Part shown: in pieces, positions 30,708-40,770 of the stretch
Layout: every line of letters starts with the position of its first letter
Position numbering within the stretch: position 1 is the first letter of the stretch
Assembly (NCBI RefSeq): GCF_023734135.1
Contig: NZ_AP025730.1
Span: forward strand, 5,766,001-5,830,000
Reading direction: 5' to 3'
From: Sphaerotilus microaerophilus
GTDB taxonomy: Bacteria; Pseudomonadota; Gammaproteobacteria; Burkholderiales; Burkholderiaceae_C
DNA length: 64,000 bases
The notes under the pieces: model-generated
Databases searched by the model: none
Told to the model about the DNA's origin: nothing
The model's input: the letters and a program-made list of their open reading frames with translations, nothing else
Translations under genes and position numbers: made by a program

Positions 30708-31571
30708 TCAGAGCCGCACGGTTCCGGCGATGCAGGCTGCGACGTCGCCACCGACCCAAAGCCCCTCGTCATCGCGCTGCAGGTAGATCCGCCCGGCGCG
30801 CCCGAGCGCCCGGCCCTGGCTGGCCACGTAGCGCTCGGGCAACACCCCCTCGGCCATCAGCCACTGCGCCACGCTGGCATTCAGGCTGCCGGTGACGGGG
30901 TCTTCCGCCACGCCCAGCGGCGCAGCAAAGGCACGCAACTCGACATCGACCTCACCACCCGCTGGATAGGCCCCCACCAGCCCGACCTTGGCGAGCGACT
31001 TCAGCGCCGCCTGATCCGGCTGCACCGCCAGCACGCGATCGGCGCTGGGCAGGCGCAGCGTCAGCCAGTCCGGCCCGTTGTCCAGCCACTGCGCGGCCAG
31101 CACCTCGTCAGCCGCCAGGCCCAGCGCCGCGCGCACCGCGGCCAGCAGGCCGGCGTCCACGTCACGGCGGCGCAGTGCTGGCGCCTGGAAGGCCAGCCGG
31201 CCCGAATCGGCTTCGCGCCGCAGCCGCACCAGCCCGACGCCACACTGCTGCACCACCTCGTCGGCCCGGCGCGGCTGCCCGCCGTGGTCGAGCCAGACCC
31301 GGCAGCTGCCCAGCGTCGGGTGACCGGCAAAGGGCAGTTCGCCGCCCGGCGTGAAGATGCGCACGCGGTAGTCCGCCGCCGGGTCGGTGGGTGGCAGCAG
31401 GAAGGTGGTCTCCGACAGCTGCGTCCAGCGCGCGAAGGCGACCATCGTCGCGTCGTCGAGCCCTTCGGCGTCCACCACCACCGCCAGCGGGTTGCCGCCC
31501 AGCGCCTGCGCGGTGAAGACATCGACCTGGGCGAAGCGGCGCTCCCGCCCTGTGTTGCAAGGAGGGGTCAT
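30708..31571 (-). CDS. PhzF family isomerase/epimerase-like protein
   Basis: The 287-residue protein has the two-domain PhzF fold: QVDVFTAQALGGNPLAVV at the start, the general acid-base Glu54 in QLSETTFLLPP, FTPGGELPFAGHPTLGS and a second-half GVAEDPVTGSLN. Family members include PhzF of phenazine synthesis and many proteins of unknown substrate. Its start overlaps the stop of the aminotransferase gene by 4 bp (ATGA), so the two are coupled and may act on the same compound. No phenazine genes are nearby. Confidence 0.9.
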   Translation of the reverse strand: MTPPCNTGRERRFAQVDVFTAQALGGNPLAVVVDAEGLDDATMVAFARWTQLSETTFLLPPTDPAADYRVRIFTPGGELPFAGHPTLGSCRVWLDHGGQPRRADEVVQQCGVGLVRLRREADSGRLAFQAPALRRRDVDAGLLAAVRAALGLAADEVLAAQWLDNGPDWLTLRLPSADRVLAVQPDQAALKSLAKVGLVGAYPAGGEVDVELRAFAAPLGVAEDPVTGSLNASVAQWLMAEGVLPERYVASQGRALGRAGRIYLQRDDEGLWVGGDVAACIAGTVRL

Positions 31572-32779
31572 GGCGTCGGCTCCCCGAGTTGATCCAGGTG
31601 CTCACGCGCCACCCGGCCCAGCACCGCGACGCCGTCGTCGATCTCCTGCGCGCTCAGCGTCACGAAGGACAGGCGCAGCGTGCGCCGGTCCGGCGCGTGG
31701 GCGTAGAAGGCCGCCCCCGGCACGTAGGCGATGCCCTGGGTCACCGCGGTGTCGAGCAGCTCGGCGGCGTCACAGCCCTCGGGCAGGCGCACCCAGAAGA
31801 ACATGCCGCCCCGCGGCTCATCCCATTCGCTGCCCGGCGGCAGGCTGCGCTGCAGCGCGGCTTGCATCGCATCGCGCTGCAGGCGGTAACGCGCGCGGAT
31901 GGTCGGCGTGTGGCGGTCGAGGAAGCCGTCGCGCAGCACCTCGGCCACCAGGCGCTGGTTGAAGCCGCTGGTATGCAGGTCGGCCGCCTGCTTGGCCTGC
32001 AGCAGCTTGGGGTAGAGCGCCCGCGGTGCCACCAGGTAGCCCAGGCGCAGCCCGGGCGCCAGCACCTTGGAGAAGGAGCCGAGGTAGAGGCTGCCCTCGG
32101 GCCAGCGCGAGGTCAGCGAGGCGGGCGGCGGCGCGTCGTACCAGAGGTCGCCATAGGGATTGTCCTCGACCAGCGGCACACCGGCGCGCTGGGCGGCCGC
32201 GACGAGGGCGGCACGGCGCGCCTCGGAGATCATCCGCCCGGTCGGGTTCTGGAAATTGGGCAGCACATAGAAGAAGCGGCAGCCCGGCGCGTCGTGGCGC
32301 AGCGCCTCCAGCGCCTCGGCGCGCGGCCCGTCGGCGTCCCCGGCCACGCTGACAAAGGCCGGCTCACAGGGGCTGAAGGCCTGCAGCGCGCCCAGGTAGG
32401 TGGGCGTCTCCACCGCCACCGGCACACCGGCATCGACCAGCACCTTGGCGATCAGGTCCAGCCCCTGCTGCGAGCCGGTGGTGATCAGCACCTGGTCCGG
32501 CCCAGCCTCGATGCCCTGGCCGCGCAGGTGCTCGGCCACCCACTCGCGCAGCGGTGCGTAGCCCTCGCTCGCGGCGTATTGCAGGGCTGCCTGAGGGTGG
32601 TCGCGCAGCACGCGCTCGCTGGCCTCGCGCATCGCCTCGACCGGGAAGCTCAGCGGCGACGGCAGGCCACCCGCCATCGACAGGATGCCCGGCCGCTCGG
32701 TGACCTTGAGGATCTCGCGGATCACCGAGGGGTTCATGCGCTCGGCCCGCCGCGCGGGCCGCCAGGGAGAGAGGGTCAT
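31568..32779 (-). CDS. PLP-dependent class I/II aminotransferase (LysN/aromatic aminotransferase-like)
   Basis: The 403-residue fold-type I enzyme has ITTGSQQGLDLI (cofactor phosphate site), YVLPNFQNPTG, VEDNPYGDL, and the Schiff-base Lys238 in LGSFSKVLAPGLRLGY. The N-terminal SVIREILKVTERPGILSMAGGLPSPLSFP resembles 2-aminoadipate/aromatic aminotransferases. It lies between a DMT-family exporter gene (79 bp upstream) and phzF (4-bp overlap), pointing to an operon that modifies and exports an amino-acid-like compound; this role is inferred. Confidence 0.88.
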   Translation of the reverse strand: MTLSPWRPARRAERMNPSVIREILKVTERPGILSMAGGLPSPLSFPVEAMREASERVLRDHPQAALQYAASEGYAPLREWVAEHLRGQGIEAGPDQVLITTGSQQGLDLIAKVLVDAGVPVAVETPTYLGALQAFSPCEPAFVSVAGDADGPRAEALEALRHDAPGCRFFYVLPNFQNPTGRMISEARRAALVAAAQRAGVPLVEDNPYGDLWYDAPPPASLTSRWPEGSLYLGSFSKVLAPGLRLGYLVAPRALYPKLLQAKQAADLHTSGFNQRLVAEVLRDGFLDRHTPTIRARYRLQRDAMQAALQRSLPPGSEWDEPRGGMFFWVRLPEGCDAAELLDTAVTQGIAYVPGAAFYAHAPDRRTLRLSFVTLSAQEIDDGVAVLGRVAREHLDQLGEPTP

Positions 32780-32858
32780 TGGATGCCTCCGGTATCGAAC
32801 AGGAATGGGGAAGATCAGGGACAGGAACGGCGAGAAGGACCAGCGGCCGGCAGGCCGC

Positions 32859-33779
32859 TCAGCGCTGCGGTACGCCCACTGCCATACGTCGGCCCAGCAG
32901 CACCGTGGCGATCACCGCGGCAACGAAGGCCAGCGTGACCGGCTCCAGGGTCTCGCCGAGCAGCGGCACCGCGGCCAGCATGGACACGAAGGGCTGGATC
33001 AACTGCACCTGGCTGACGCGCAGGGCGCCGCCCCAGGCCAGCCCACGGTACCAGGCAAAGAAGCCCAGCCACATCGAGACCAGCGCCAGGTAGGCGAAGG
33101 CGGCCCAGGCCGCCGGCCGCGCCTGCGCCAGCTGATCGGCGTGGATGTGCAGGCCGGCCAGCGCAGCCGGCAGGTTGATCGGCAGGCACAGGAGCAGCAT
33201 CCAGCAGATCACCTGCTCGGGCGGCATGCCCTGGGCCGCCAGCCGGGCGCCGGCCACGTAGCCGGTGGACGCGCTCAGCACCGCCAGCAGCAGCCAGCCA
33301 TCCCCCGCCGACAGGCGTCCGCCGCCCTGCAGCGCGGCAAAGCCCAGCACCAGCGCACAGCCCAGGCCCGCACAGGCCCAGAAGCCGGCCGAGGGCCGCT
33401 GGCGCAGCCAGAGCGCACCGACCACCGCGGTGGACAGCGGCAGCAGCCCGGTGATGACCGCGGCATGCACCGCCTCGACCTCGCGCACCGCCCAGCCCAG
33501 GCAGACCGGAAAGCCGAACACCACGCCGGCCCCGCCAATCGCGAGCAGGGGCCATTGCCGCCGCTGCGGCCAGGGCGCCCGCACCGCCACGAGGTAGCCC
33601 AGCGACAGCAGCCCCGCCACGGCGGCGCGCGCCAGCGCCACCCAGGCCGGCGGCAGCTGCGGTGCCTCGACGGTGCCGCCTGCCAGGCGGGTCAGCGGCA
33701 GCGTCAGCGCGAACATCAGCACCCCGGCCACGCCGAGCCAGAGCCCCTGCCGCGCGCGGCGATCCGCAGCGTGGCCCAT
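32859..33779 (-). CDS. DMT superfamily transporter (EamA domains)
   Basis: The 306-residue protein has about ten membrane segments in two EamA repeats, with PSAGFWACAGLGCALVLGFAAL in the first half and LVSMWLGFFAWYRGLAWGGALRVSQVQLIQPFVSMLAAVPLLGETL in the second, the usual end block. Such proteins export amino acids or related metabolites. The ATG at 33779 is chosen; upstream the frame is the shadow of the MocR gene. It is divergent from that MocR regulator, which very likely controls it. Confidence 0.9.
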   Translation of the reverse strand: MGHAADRRARQGLWLGVAGVLMFALTLPLTRLAGGTVEAPQLPPAWVALARAAVAGLLSLGYLVAVRAPWPQRRQWPLLAIGGAGVVFGFPVCLGWAVREVEAVHAAVITGLLPLSTAVVGALWLRQRPSAGFWACAGLGCALVLGFAALQGGGRLSAGDGWLLLAVLSASTGYVAGARLAAQGMPPEQVICWMLLLCLPINLPAALAGLHIHADQLAQARPAAWAAFAYLALVSMWLGFFAWYRGLAWGGALRVSQVQLIQPFVSMLAAVPLLGETLEPVTLAFVAAVIATVLLGRRMAVGVPQR

Positions 33780-33852
33780 CAACAGCACGCTCCGCGCAGA
33801 CCCGTGGAGAAAAAAGCCAGCGACATCATGTGGGCAGTCTAGACTCTCATAA

Positions 33853-33900
33853 CCATACAGTTGCAGCACAGATGACGAGATACATCGGGCCACTGTATGG
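33853..33900. promoter_or_regulatory. Inverted repeat, candidate MocR operator
   Basis: CCATACAGT at 33853-33861 is repeated exactly in inverse as ACTGTATGG at 33892-33900, with 30 bp between them. It lies in the 117-bp region between the DMT transporter and the MocR-type regulator. The right arm overlaps the first possible ATG of the regulator gene. Confidence 0.6.
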
Positions 33901-35393
33901 AGAGATTCATCGTCACAGTGCCCATGAACACGCCTGCCGACCCCTTCCTCGATCCGCTGGCCACGCCGTTCAACGACCCCGGACTGCCACAGGGCAGCCG
34001 GCTGCGCGTCGGCGCTGGCGCCGGGCGATCGAACCAGCTGGCCGAGCGCTACGCCCTGCGCATCCAGCAGGGCCTGGCCGCTCCGGGCAGCCGCCTGCCG
34101 TCGGTGCGGGAGTGCGCGCGCCAGCACGGCGTCAGCCCCAGCACCGTGGTGGCCGCCTACGACCAGTTGCAGGCGCGCGGCCTGGTGGAGGCGCGCAGCC
34201 AGCGCGGCTTCTTCGTGCGCGCGCCACGCCGCACCGAGGAGGGCTCGGCCCCGCGGGCGCTGGCCCAGCGCAGCCCGCCCGTGGACGCCACCGCGCTGAT
34301 CCGCGGCATGTTCGCCACCGCCAGCGATCGCCCCGGGCCCGGCAGCGGCCTGCTGCCGCCGGACTGGCTGGATGCCACGCTGCTGCAGCGTGCCCTGCGC
34401 CGGGCCTGCAGCCAGGCCGACGTCGGCCTGCGCTACGGCGAGCCGGCGGGCGACCCCGACCTGCGCCAGCAGCTCTCGCAGCGCCTGGCCGACCTCGGCA
34501 TCGACGCCGCGCCGCGGCAGATCGTCACGACCACGGGCGCCACCCACGCGCTGGACATCATCGCCCGCGCCTGGCTGCAGCCGGGCGATGCGGTGCTGAT
34601 CGATGAGCCGGGCTGGGCGGTGGAGTTTGCCCGGCTCAGCGCGCTGGGCATGCGGCTGTTGCCGGTGCCGCGCGGGCCGCTCGGCCCGGACCTGGCCGCG
34701 ATGGCGCAGCTCGCCGCGCTGCACCGCCCCAAGCTCTACGTGACGGTGTCGGTGCTGCACAACCCGACCGGCTGCAGCCTGCCGCTGGCGGCCGCCCACC
34801 AGGTGCTGCGGCTGGCCGAGGCGCACGACTTCGCCATCGTCGAGGACGACACCTACGCCTGGTTCGCCCCCAACCACGCCCCACGGCTGGCTGCGCTCGA
34901 CGGTCTGCGCCGCACGATCTACGTCAGCGGCTTCTCGAAGATCCTGGCACCCAACTGGCGCGTGGGCTACCTGGCCGCACCCGAGGCCTGGGTGGACCGG
35001 CTGATCGACACCAAGATGATCAGCAGCCTGACCACCCCGGCGCTGACCGAGCAGGCGGTGGCCTGGTGCCTGGAGCAGGGCCTGCTGCGCCGCCACGCCG
35101 AGCGCGTGCAGGATCGGCTCGACACCGCCCGCAGCGGCACGATGCGCCTGGCCGAGCAGGCCGGCTGCCGGCCGGTGACGCCCCCGCGGGGGCTGTTTGG
35201 CTGGATCGACACCGGGCTGGACACCGACCGCCTGGCCGAACTGCTGCTCGATGAGGGCTGGCTGCTGGCACCGGGCTCGCTCTTCCTGGCCGTGCGGCGG
35301 CCCAGCCCCTTCATGCGCATCAACTTCGCCACCTCGCAGGATCCGCGCTTCTGGCGCGCCTTCGAAGCGGCCAGGATCGCGCTGCAGCGCTGA
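33897..35393 (+). CDS. MocR-type regulator: GntR winged helix fused to an aminotransferase domain
   Basis: The 498-residue protein has an N-terminal GntR helix-turn-helix (about residues 48-108: YALRIQQGLAAPGSRLPSVRECARQHGVSPSTVVAAYDQLQARGLVEARSQRG) and a C-terminal fold-type I aminotransferase domain with TTTGATHALDII, VLHNPTGCS, IVEDDTYAWF and PLP-lysine Lys348 in SGFSKILAPNWRVGY. MocR regulators use PLP adducts as effectors. A second ATG at 33924 is an equally plausible start, because the first lies inside the inverted repeat. It faces the DMT/aminotransferase/PhzF genes and is followed by a good terminator. Confidence 0.92.
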   Translation: MERFIVTVPMNTPADPFLDPLATPFNDPGLPQGSRLRVGAGAGRSNQLAERYALRIQQGLAAPGSRLPSVRECARQHGVSPSTVVAAYDQLQARGLVEARSQRGFFVRAPRRTEEGSAPRALAQRSPPVDATALIRGMFATASDRPGPGSGLLPPDWLDATLLQRALRRACSQADVGLRYGEPAGDPDLRQQLSQRLADLGIDAAPRQIVTTTGATHALDIIARAWLQPGDAVLIDEPGWAVEFARLSALGMRLLPVPRGPLGPDLAAMAQLAALHRPKLYVTVSVLHNPTGCSLPLAAAHQVLRLAEAHDFAIVEDDTYAWFAPNHAPRLAALDGLRRTIYVSGFSKILAPNWRVGYLAAPEAWVDRLIDTKMISSLTTPALTEQAVAWCLEQGLLRRHAERVQDRLDTARSGTMRLAEQAGCRPVTPPRGLFGWIDTGLDTDRLAELLLDEGWLLAPGSLFLAVRRPSPFMRINFATSQDPRFWRAFEAARIALQR

Positions 35394-35415
35394 ACCCGCC
35401 TGCCCGAGAAACGGC

Positions 35416-35440
35416 AACGCCGGCACGGAGCCGGCGTTTT
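35416..35440 (+). terminator. Rho-independent terminator after the MocR gene
   Basis: AACGCCGGC, loop ACGGA, GCCGGCGTT, then a T-run. The stem is perfect. On the other strand the stem is preceded by AAAA and followed by GCCGTTTC, so it may also end rpoH transcription. Confidence 0.85.
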
Positions 35441-35468
35441 CGAGGTGGGAGCGGGCGCCTGAAGCGAA

Positions 35469-36407
35469 TCAGGCCGTCTCGACCAGCGCCTTCTTCATCT
35501 TCTTCATCGCCGCGACCTCGATCTGGCGGATGCGCTCGGCACTGACGCCGTACTCGGCCGCCAGCTCGTGCAGCGTCATGCCACCGGAGCCGTCGTCGTT
35601 CACCTTCAGCCAGCGCTCCTCGACGATCCGGCGGCTGCGCGCATCCAGCACGTCCAGCGCACGCAGCAGCCCCGGGCCGGCCAGTTCGTCGCGGGCGCGG
35701 GCTTCGAGCGCGCGGGTCGGCTCCTGGCGGTCGTCGGCCAGGTAGGCGATCGGCGCGAAGGACTCGTCATCCTCGTCGGAACCGGGTTCAAGGGCCACGT
35801 CGCAACCAGCGAAGCGGGCTTCCATCTCGATGACCTCTTCGCGCTTGACGTTCAGCTCACGCGCGACGGTGTCGATCTCGGCCTCGGTCAGGCTGGTGCG
35901 GTGGGTGTCAGCGTCAGCCGCCTCGCCCTTGAGCTGGCGCTTCATCGAGCGCAGGTTGAAGAACAGCTTGCGCTGGGCCTTGGTGGTGGCCACCTTGACC
36001 ATGCGCCAGTTCTTCAGGATGTACTCGTGGATCTCGGCCTTGATCCAGTGCAGCGCATAGCTGACCAGACGCACGCCCTGCTCCGGGTCGAAGCGCTTGA
36101 CGGCCTTCATCAGGCCGACGTTGCCTTCCTGGATCAGGTCGCCCTGCGGCAGGCCGTAGCCCAGGTACTGGCGCGCGACCGACACGACCAGACGCAGGTG
36201 CGAGAGCACCAGCCGACCGGCGGCTTCGACGTCCTGATGCTCGCGCAGGCGGCGGGCCAGCTTGCCCTCCTCCTCGGCCGTCAACAGCGGGATGCGGTTG
36301 ACCGAGGCGATGTAGGCATCAAGATTCCCCAGCGAGGGCACCAGGGCCCAGGGGTCACGGATGGCAACAGCGGTGGAACGCGACAGATTCATGATGTCCA
36401 TAGACAA
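35469..36407 (-). CDS. rpoH: RNA polymerase sigma-32 factor RpoH
   Basis: The 312-residue heat-shock sigma factor has region 2 (LVLSHLRLVVSVARQYLGYGLPQGDLIQEGNVGLMKAVKRFDPEQGVRLVSYALHWIKAEI), the RpoH box QRKLFFNLR (residues 145-153) that separates it from RpoD and RpoS, and region 4 with LHELAAEYGVSAERIRQIEVAAMKKMK. The start is uncertain: AAGGAG is 7 nt before a TTG at 36407 and 13 nt before an ATG at 36401, so I use the TTG; the difference is two residues. A perfect CIRCE element lies 28 bp upstream. Confidence 0.96.
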   Translation of the reverse strand: MSMDIMNLSRSTAVAIRDPWALVPSLGNLDAYIASVNRIPLLTAEEEGKLARRLREHQDVEAAGRLVLSHLRLVVSVARQYLGYGLPQGDLIQEGNVGLMKAVKRFDPEQGVRLVSYALHWIKAEIHEYILKNWRMVKVATTKAQRKLFFNLRSMKRQLKGEAADADTHRTSLTEAEIDTVARELNVKREEVIEMEARFAGCDVALEPGSDEDDESFAPIAYLADDRQEPTRALEARARDELAGPGLLRALDVLDARSRRIVEERWLKVNDDGSGGMTLHELAAEYGVSAERIRQIEVAAMKKMKKALVETA

Positions 36408-36434
36408 CGTGGATCTCCTTTGGTTCCGCTCAGT

Positions 36435-36461
36435 TTAGCACTCGACACCAATGAGTGCTAA
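36435..36461 (-). promoter_or_regulatory. CIRCE element (HrcA operator) upstream of rpoH
   Basis: TTAGCACTC, nine bases, GAGTGCTAA: both arms match the CIRCE consensus exactly. It is 28 bp upstream of the rpoH start, where bound HrcA would block the promoter. HrcA itself is not encoded in the window. Confidence 0.92.
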
Positions 36462-36535
36462 ACGTGCACCCCTGGCGCCCCAAGGCCTGGCCCGCACACC
36501 GTGAATTTCACCGGCACGGGCCTCGCCCGCCCAGC

Positions 36536-37306
36536 TCAGGCCGCGGCGGCGTCCAATCCATCCAGCCCGACCAGGCGCCGCAGCGCCTGCACGTCATGGA
36601 TGTGCAGCCGGTAGCCCTGCACGTCGATCACACCGCGCGATTCGAAGCTGCGCATCAGCCGCGACAGCGTCTCCGGCGTCATCGCCAGCTGCTGCGCGAT
36701 GTCGCGTTTGCGCTCCTGCAGGCGCAGGTCGTGCGATCCGCTGGTCACCGGGCAGCGCTGCAGCAGCCACTGGGCGAAGCGGGCCGGCGCGTCGTTGTGC
36801 AGCAGGTTGCGCGAGGCGATGGTCAGTTCATGCACCCGCTGGGCCAGGTTGGCACACAGGCGCAGCGCCAGCGCGGGGTGGGTGGCGAGGTGGGGTCGCA
36901 GCCGCTCCATCGGCAGCTCGGCAATCACCACGTCGGACAGGGCCTGGGCCTCCATCGCGTAGGGCTGGTCCAGCCAGGCAGCGGTCACGTCCAGCCAGGC
37001 CGGCCCGGTGACGCTGCGCTCGGTGCGCAGGCCGCCATCGGCCGCGCGCGAGCCCAGCACCACGTCGCCCGACATCAGCAGCACCAGCGAGCGTGCCGGC
37101 ACATGGCAGTCGAGCACAGCGTCGCCAGCAGCGATGCTGTGCCGTTCGGCCAGCCGCACCAGCAGGGAGAACTCGGAGGCGCTCAGCGCAGGCCCGCCCA
37201 GCACCTGCTGCCACGGCGCCGGATCGGCAGGGGATGGCGGTGCCGCCGCCAGACGACGGCGCGGGCGGGGCGGTGTGCAGGCACGGGAAGCGGTGCCTGC
37301 AGCCAT
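36536..37306 (-). CDS. Crp/Fnr family transcriptional regulator without the iron-sulfur cysteines
   Basis: The 256-residue protein from the ATG at 37306 (a GTG at 37324 is possible) has a cyclic-nucleotide-binding-like beta barrel at about residues 40-145, a dimer helix, and a C-terminal winged helix with QERKRDIAQQLAMTPETLSRLMRSFESRGVI. The recognition helix has Glu212, Ser215 and Arg216, the E-xx-SR pattern of FNR that reads TTGA half-sites. The N-terminal cysteine cluster that binds FNR's 4Fe-4S centre is missing, so it probably does not sense oxygen that way. A TTGA-N6-TCAA site lies 90 bp upstream. Confidence 0.87.
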   Translation of the reverse strand: MAAGTASRACTPPRPRRRLAAAPPSPADPAPWQQVLGGPALSASEFSLLVRLAERHSIAAGDAVLDCHVPARSLVLLMSGDVVLGSRAADGGLRTERSVTGPAWLDVTAAWLDQPYAMEAQALSDVVIAELPMERLRPHLATHPALALRLCANLAQRVHELTIASRNLLHNDAPARFAQWLLQRCPVTSGSHDLRLQERKRDIAQQLAMTPETLSRLMRSFESRGVIDVQGYRLHIHDVQALRRLVGLDGLDAAAA

Positions 37307-37395
37307 GACATCCAAGGTCTCCACGGCAGCGCAGGAAAGTAGGGCAGGTCAGCAAAAGTGCTGCTGCACTGTCTCCCAAGTCGCCGGCCCGACGG

Positions 37396-37409
37396 TTGAG
37401 GCATGTCAA
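37396..37409 (-). promoter_or_regulatory. FNR-type palindrome upstream of the Crp/Fnr gene
   Basis: TTGAGGCATGTCAA has the TTGA-N6-TCAA core of FNR/DNR-class sites. It lies between ntrC and the regulator gene, 90 bp upstream of the regulator's start. Autoregulation is an inference. Confidence 0.5.
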
Positions 37410-37501
37410 GGCTCGCCCCGCCGATGGGCGCTGTTGCACGCAGGATCTGCGCCAACTCACACCGGGGCCCAGACATACCCCGGCCTCCATCGCCCTGGCG
37501 C

Positions 37502-39022
<1,521 letters not shown>

Positions 39023-39081
39023 GCTTCGCCCGTGGTGTGCAGAAGGGATCGCTGCACGGCGCCAGGCCTGGAGCAGCTCGG

Positions 39082-40185
39082 CTACGGCAGCGGGATCTGT
39101 ATCTTGAACAGCGTGCGCCCGGGTTCGCTCTCGCACTCGATCAGGCCCTGATGCTGCTGGATGAAGTCCTGCGCCAGCGTCAGCCCAAGGCCCGAGCCCC
39201 CCTCCCGCCCGGACACCAGGGGGAAGAAGATGCGATCACGGATCTCGGGCGGCACGCCGGGTCCGTTGTCCTCGATATGCAATTCCAGTGCCAGCCGGTA
39301 GCGCTGCCGGCCGATGGTGACCTGCCGTGCCGCCCGGGTGCGCAGCACGATGCGCGCATCGCCTGCCTGGCGCCGCTCGGCCAGCGCCAGCGCCGCGTTG
39401 TGGGTGATGTTGAGCACCGCCTGGATGAGCTGCTCACGGTCGCCACGGAACTCGGGCAACGAGGCGTCGTAGTCGCGCACGATCGTCAGGCCCCTGGAGA
39501 ACTCGGCCAGCACCAGCGAGCGCACCCGCTCCAGCACCTCGTGGATGTTGACGTCGGCCACCATGTGCGGGCGCCGGTGCGGCGCCAGCAGCCGGTCCAC
39601 CAGTGCCTGCAGGCGATCCGCCTCGTGGATGATGACCTGCGTGTACTCGGTGAGCGTGGCGTCGGCCAAGTCCATTTCCAGCAGCTGGGCCGCGCCGCGG
39701 ATGCCCCCCAGCGGGTTCTTGATCTCGTGCGCCAGGTTGCGGATCAGCTCCTTGGTCACACGCACCTGGTCGAGCGTGCGGGTCTCGCGGTCCTGGCGGG
39801 CCTGCTGCTCGATCTCGACCAGCTCCAGCAGGATGGTCTCGCCGTGGTCGACCTGCGTGACGATGACGTGCACCGGCAGCGGCTCGGCATGTGGCGCGGT
39901 GGGCCGGCGCAGCAGGGCCTCCAGCCGCACGGTGCTGTACTGGTTGGCCACCACGGCCTGGTAGTTGGTCACCAGCGCGGAGGCATCGACGAACCAGTCG
40001 AACAGCCGGCCGCGCCGCAGCAGGGCGCGGCGGGGCAGGCCCAGCGCCGCCTCGAAGGCGGCATTCACGAACAGGCAGCAGCCATCCGCGGCACGCAGCA
40101 CGGCCACCATCGTCGCCAGGTGATCGAAGGCCTCGTAGCGCCCGCTCTCGCCACGACCCGCACTGGCCGGCCGCAAGCCGCTCAT
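39082..40185 (-). CDS. ntrB: Nitrogen regulation sensor histidine kinase NtrB
   Basis: The 367-residue protein from the ATG at 40185 has a PAS-like N-terminal domain (about 20-130), then the H-box RNLAHEIKNPLGGIRGAAQLLE with His153, and ATP-binding N, G1 and G2 boxes (QAVLNITHNAALAL, HIEDNGPGVP, GSGLGLTLAQDF). There is no membrane segment, as expected for NtrB, which is governed by PII and phosphorylates NtrC. Its start codon overlaps the stop of the DUF4124 gene by 4 bp (ATGA). Confidence 0.96.
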   Translation of the reverse strand: MSGLRPASAGRGESGRYEAFDHLATMVAVLRAADGCCLFVNAAFEAALGLPRRALLRRGRLFDWFVDASALVTNYQAVVANQYSTVRLEALLRRPTAPHAEPLPVHVIVTQVDHGETILLELVEIEQQARQDRETRTLDQVRVTKELIRNLAHEIKNPLGGIRGAAQLLEMDLADATLTEYTQVIIHEADRLQALVDRLLAPHRRPHMVADVNIHEVLERVRSLVLAEFSRGLTIVRDYDASLPEFRGDREQLIQAVLNITHNAALALAERRQAGDARIVLRTRAARQVTIGRQRYRLALELHIEDNGPGVPPEIRDRIFFPLVSGREGGSGLGLTLAQDFIQQHQGLIECESEPGRTLFKIQIPLP

Positions 40186-40694
40186 GGGGCAGGCAGCTTG
40201 GCCAGCTCGCGCCGGATCGCCGCCACATCGGCCTCCTTGCGCGCCACGGCGGCCTTGAGCTCGGCCACACGCTCCTGGTAGCGCGCGAAGTTGCGCTCGT
40301 CGCCCCGGCGCTCCGCCTCGCCCTGGACGAGGTCCTTGTGCAGCTGCGCCAGGCGCTCTTCTTCTTTGCGCAGCTCGGCTTCCAGGATGCGGCGCGCGTC
40401 GCTGTCGCGGGCGCGCTGCTCGGCCGGATCGATGCGGTTCTCGGGCCGCCCGGGCGCTGCCGATGCCACGCCACCGGCAGCCGTCGGCGCACGCCGCGGT
40501 GGCGACTGCACCACCGTCACCGGCGCGCCGGAGAGGGTCTTGCAGCCACGCTCCATGGCCTCCTTGGGACTGATCTGGTCGGTGTAGAGGTTGCCGGGGC
40601 AGCGGTAGACCTCGCGGCCCTGGGCCACCGCCTGCCCCGCAGCAGACAGCAACATCAGGCCCGCCAGCAGCGGCGTCGCATTTCGAATGAGCAT
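40182..40694 (-). CDS. DUF4124 domain-containing exported protein
   Basis: The 170-residue protein has a signal peptide (LLAGLMLLSAAGQAVAQ, cleavage after AVA), then a short DUF4124-like block EVYRCPGNLYTDQISPKEAMERGCKTL, a Pro/Ala-rich spacer, and a C-terminal coiled coil (about residues 105-165) rich in Glu, Arg and Ala. Function unknown; it probably sits in the periplasm. It lies between glnA and ntrB, and its stop overlaps the ntrB start, so it is co-translated with a nitrogen kinase although nothing in it suggests a nitrogen role. The glnA terminator separates it from glnA transcription. Confidence 0.8.
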   Translation of the reverse strand: MLIRNATPLLAGLMLLSAAGQAVAQGREVYRCPGNLYTDQISPKEAMERGCKTLSGAPVTVVQSPPRRAPTAAGGVASAAPGRPENRIDPAEQRARDSDARRILEAELRKEEERLAQLHKDLVQGEAERRGDERNFARYQERVAELKAAVARKEADVAAIRRELAKLPAP

Positions 40695-40770
40695 GAACCA
40701 GTATCGCGCAAAGGCCCCGAACGGTAGACAAGCCGGACCGCCAAGCCTGGCAAGCGGCCCGGCACCATGC

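Noticed and set aside
30708..31571. PhzF as evidence for phenazine synthesis.
   Set aside because: None of the other phz genes is near, and PhzF-like proteins are common outside phenazine producers.
37441..37501. Sequence between the Crp/Fnr-side palindrome and ntrC as a small RNA gene.
   Set aside because: No promoter, terminator or stable fold beyond what the base composition gives.
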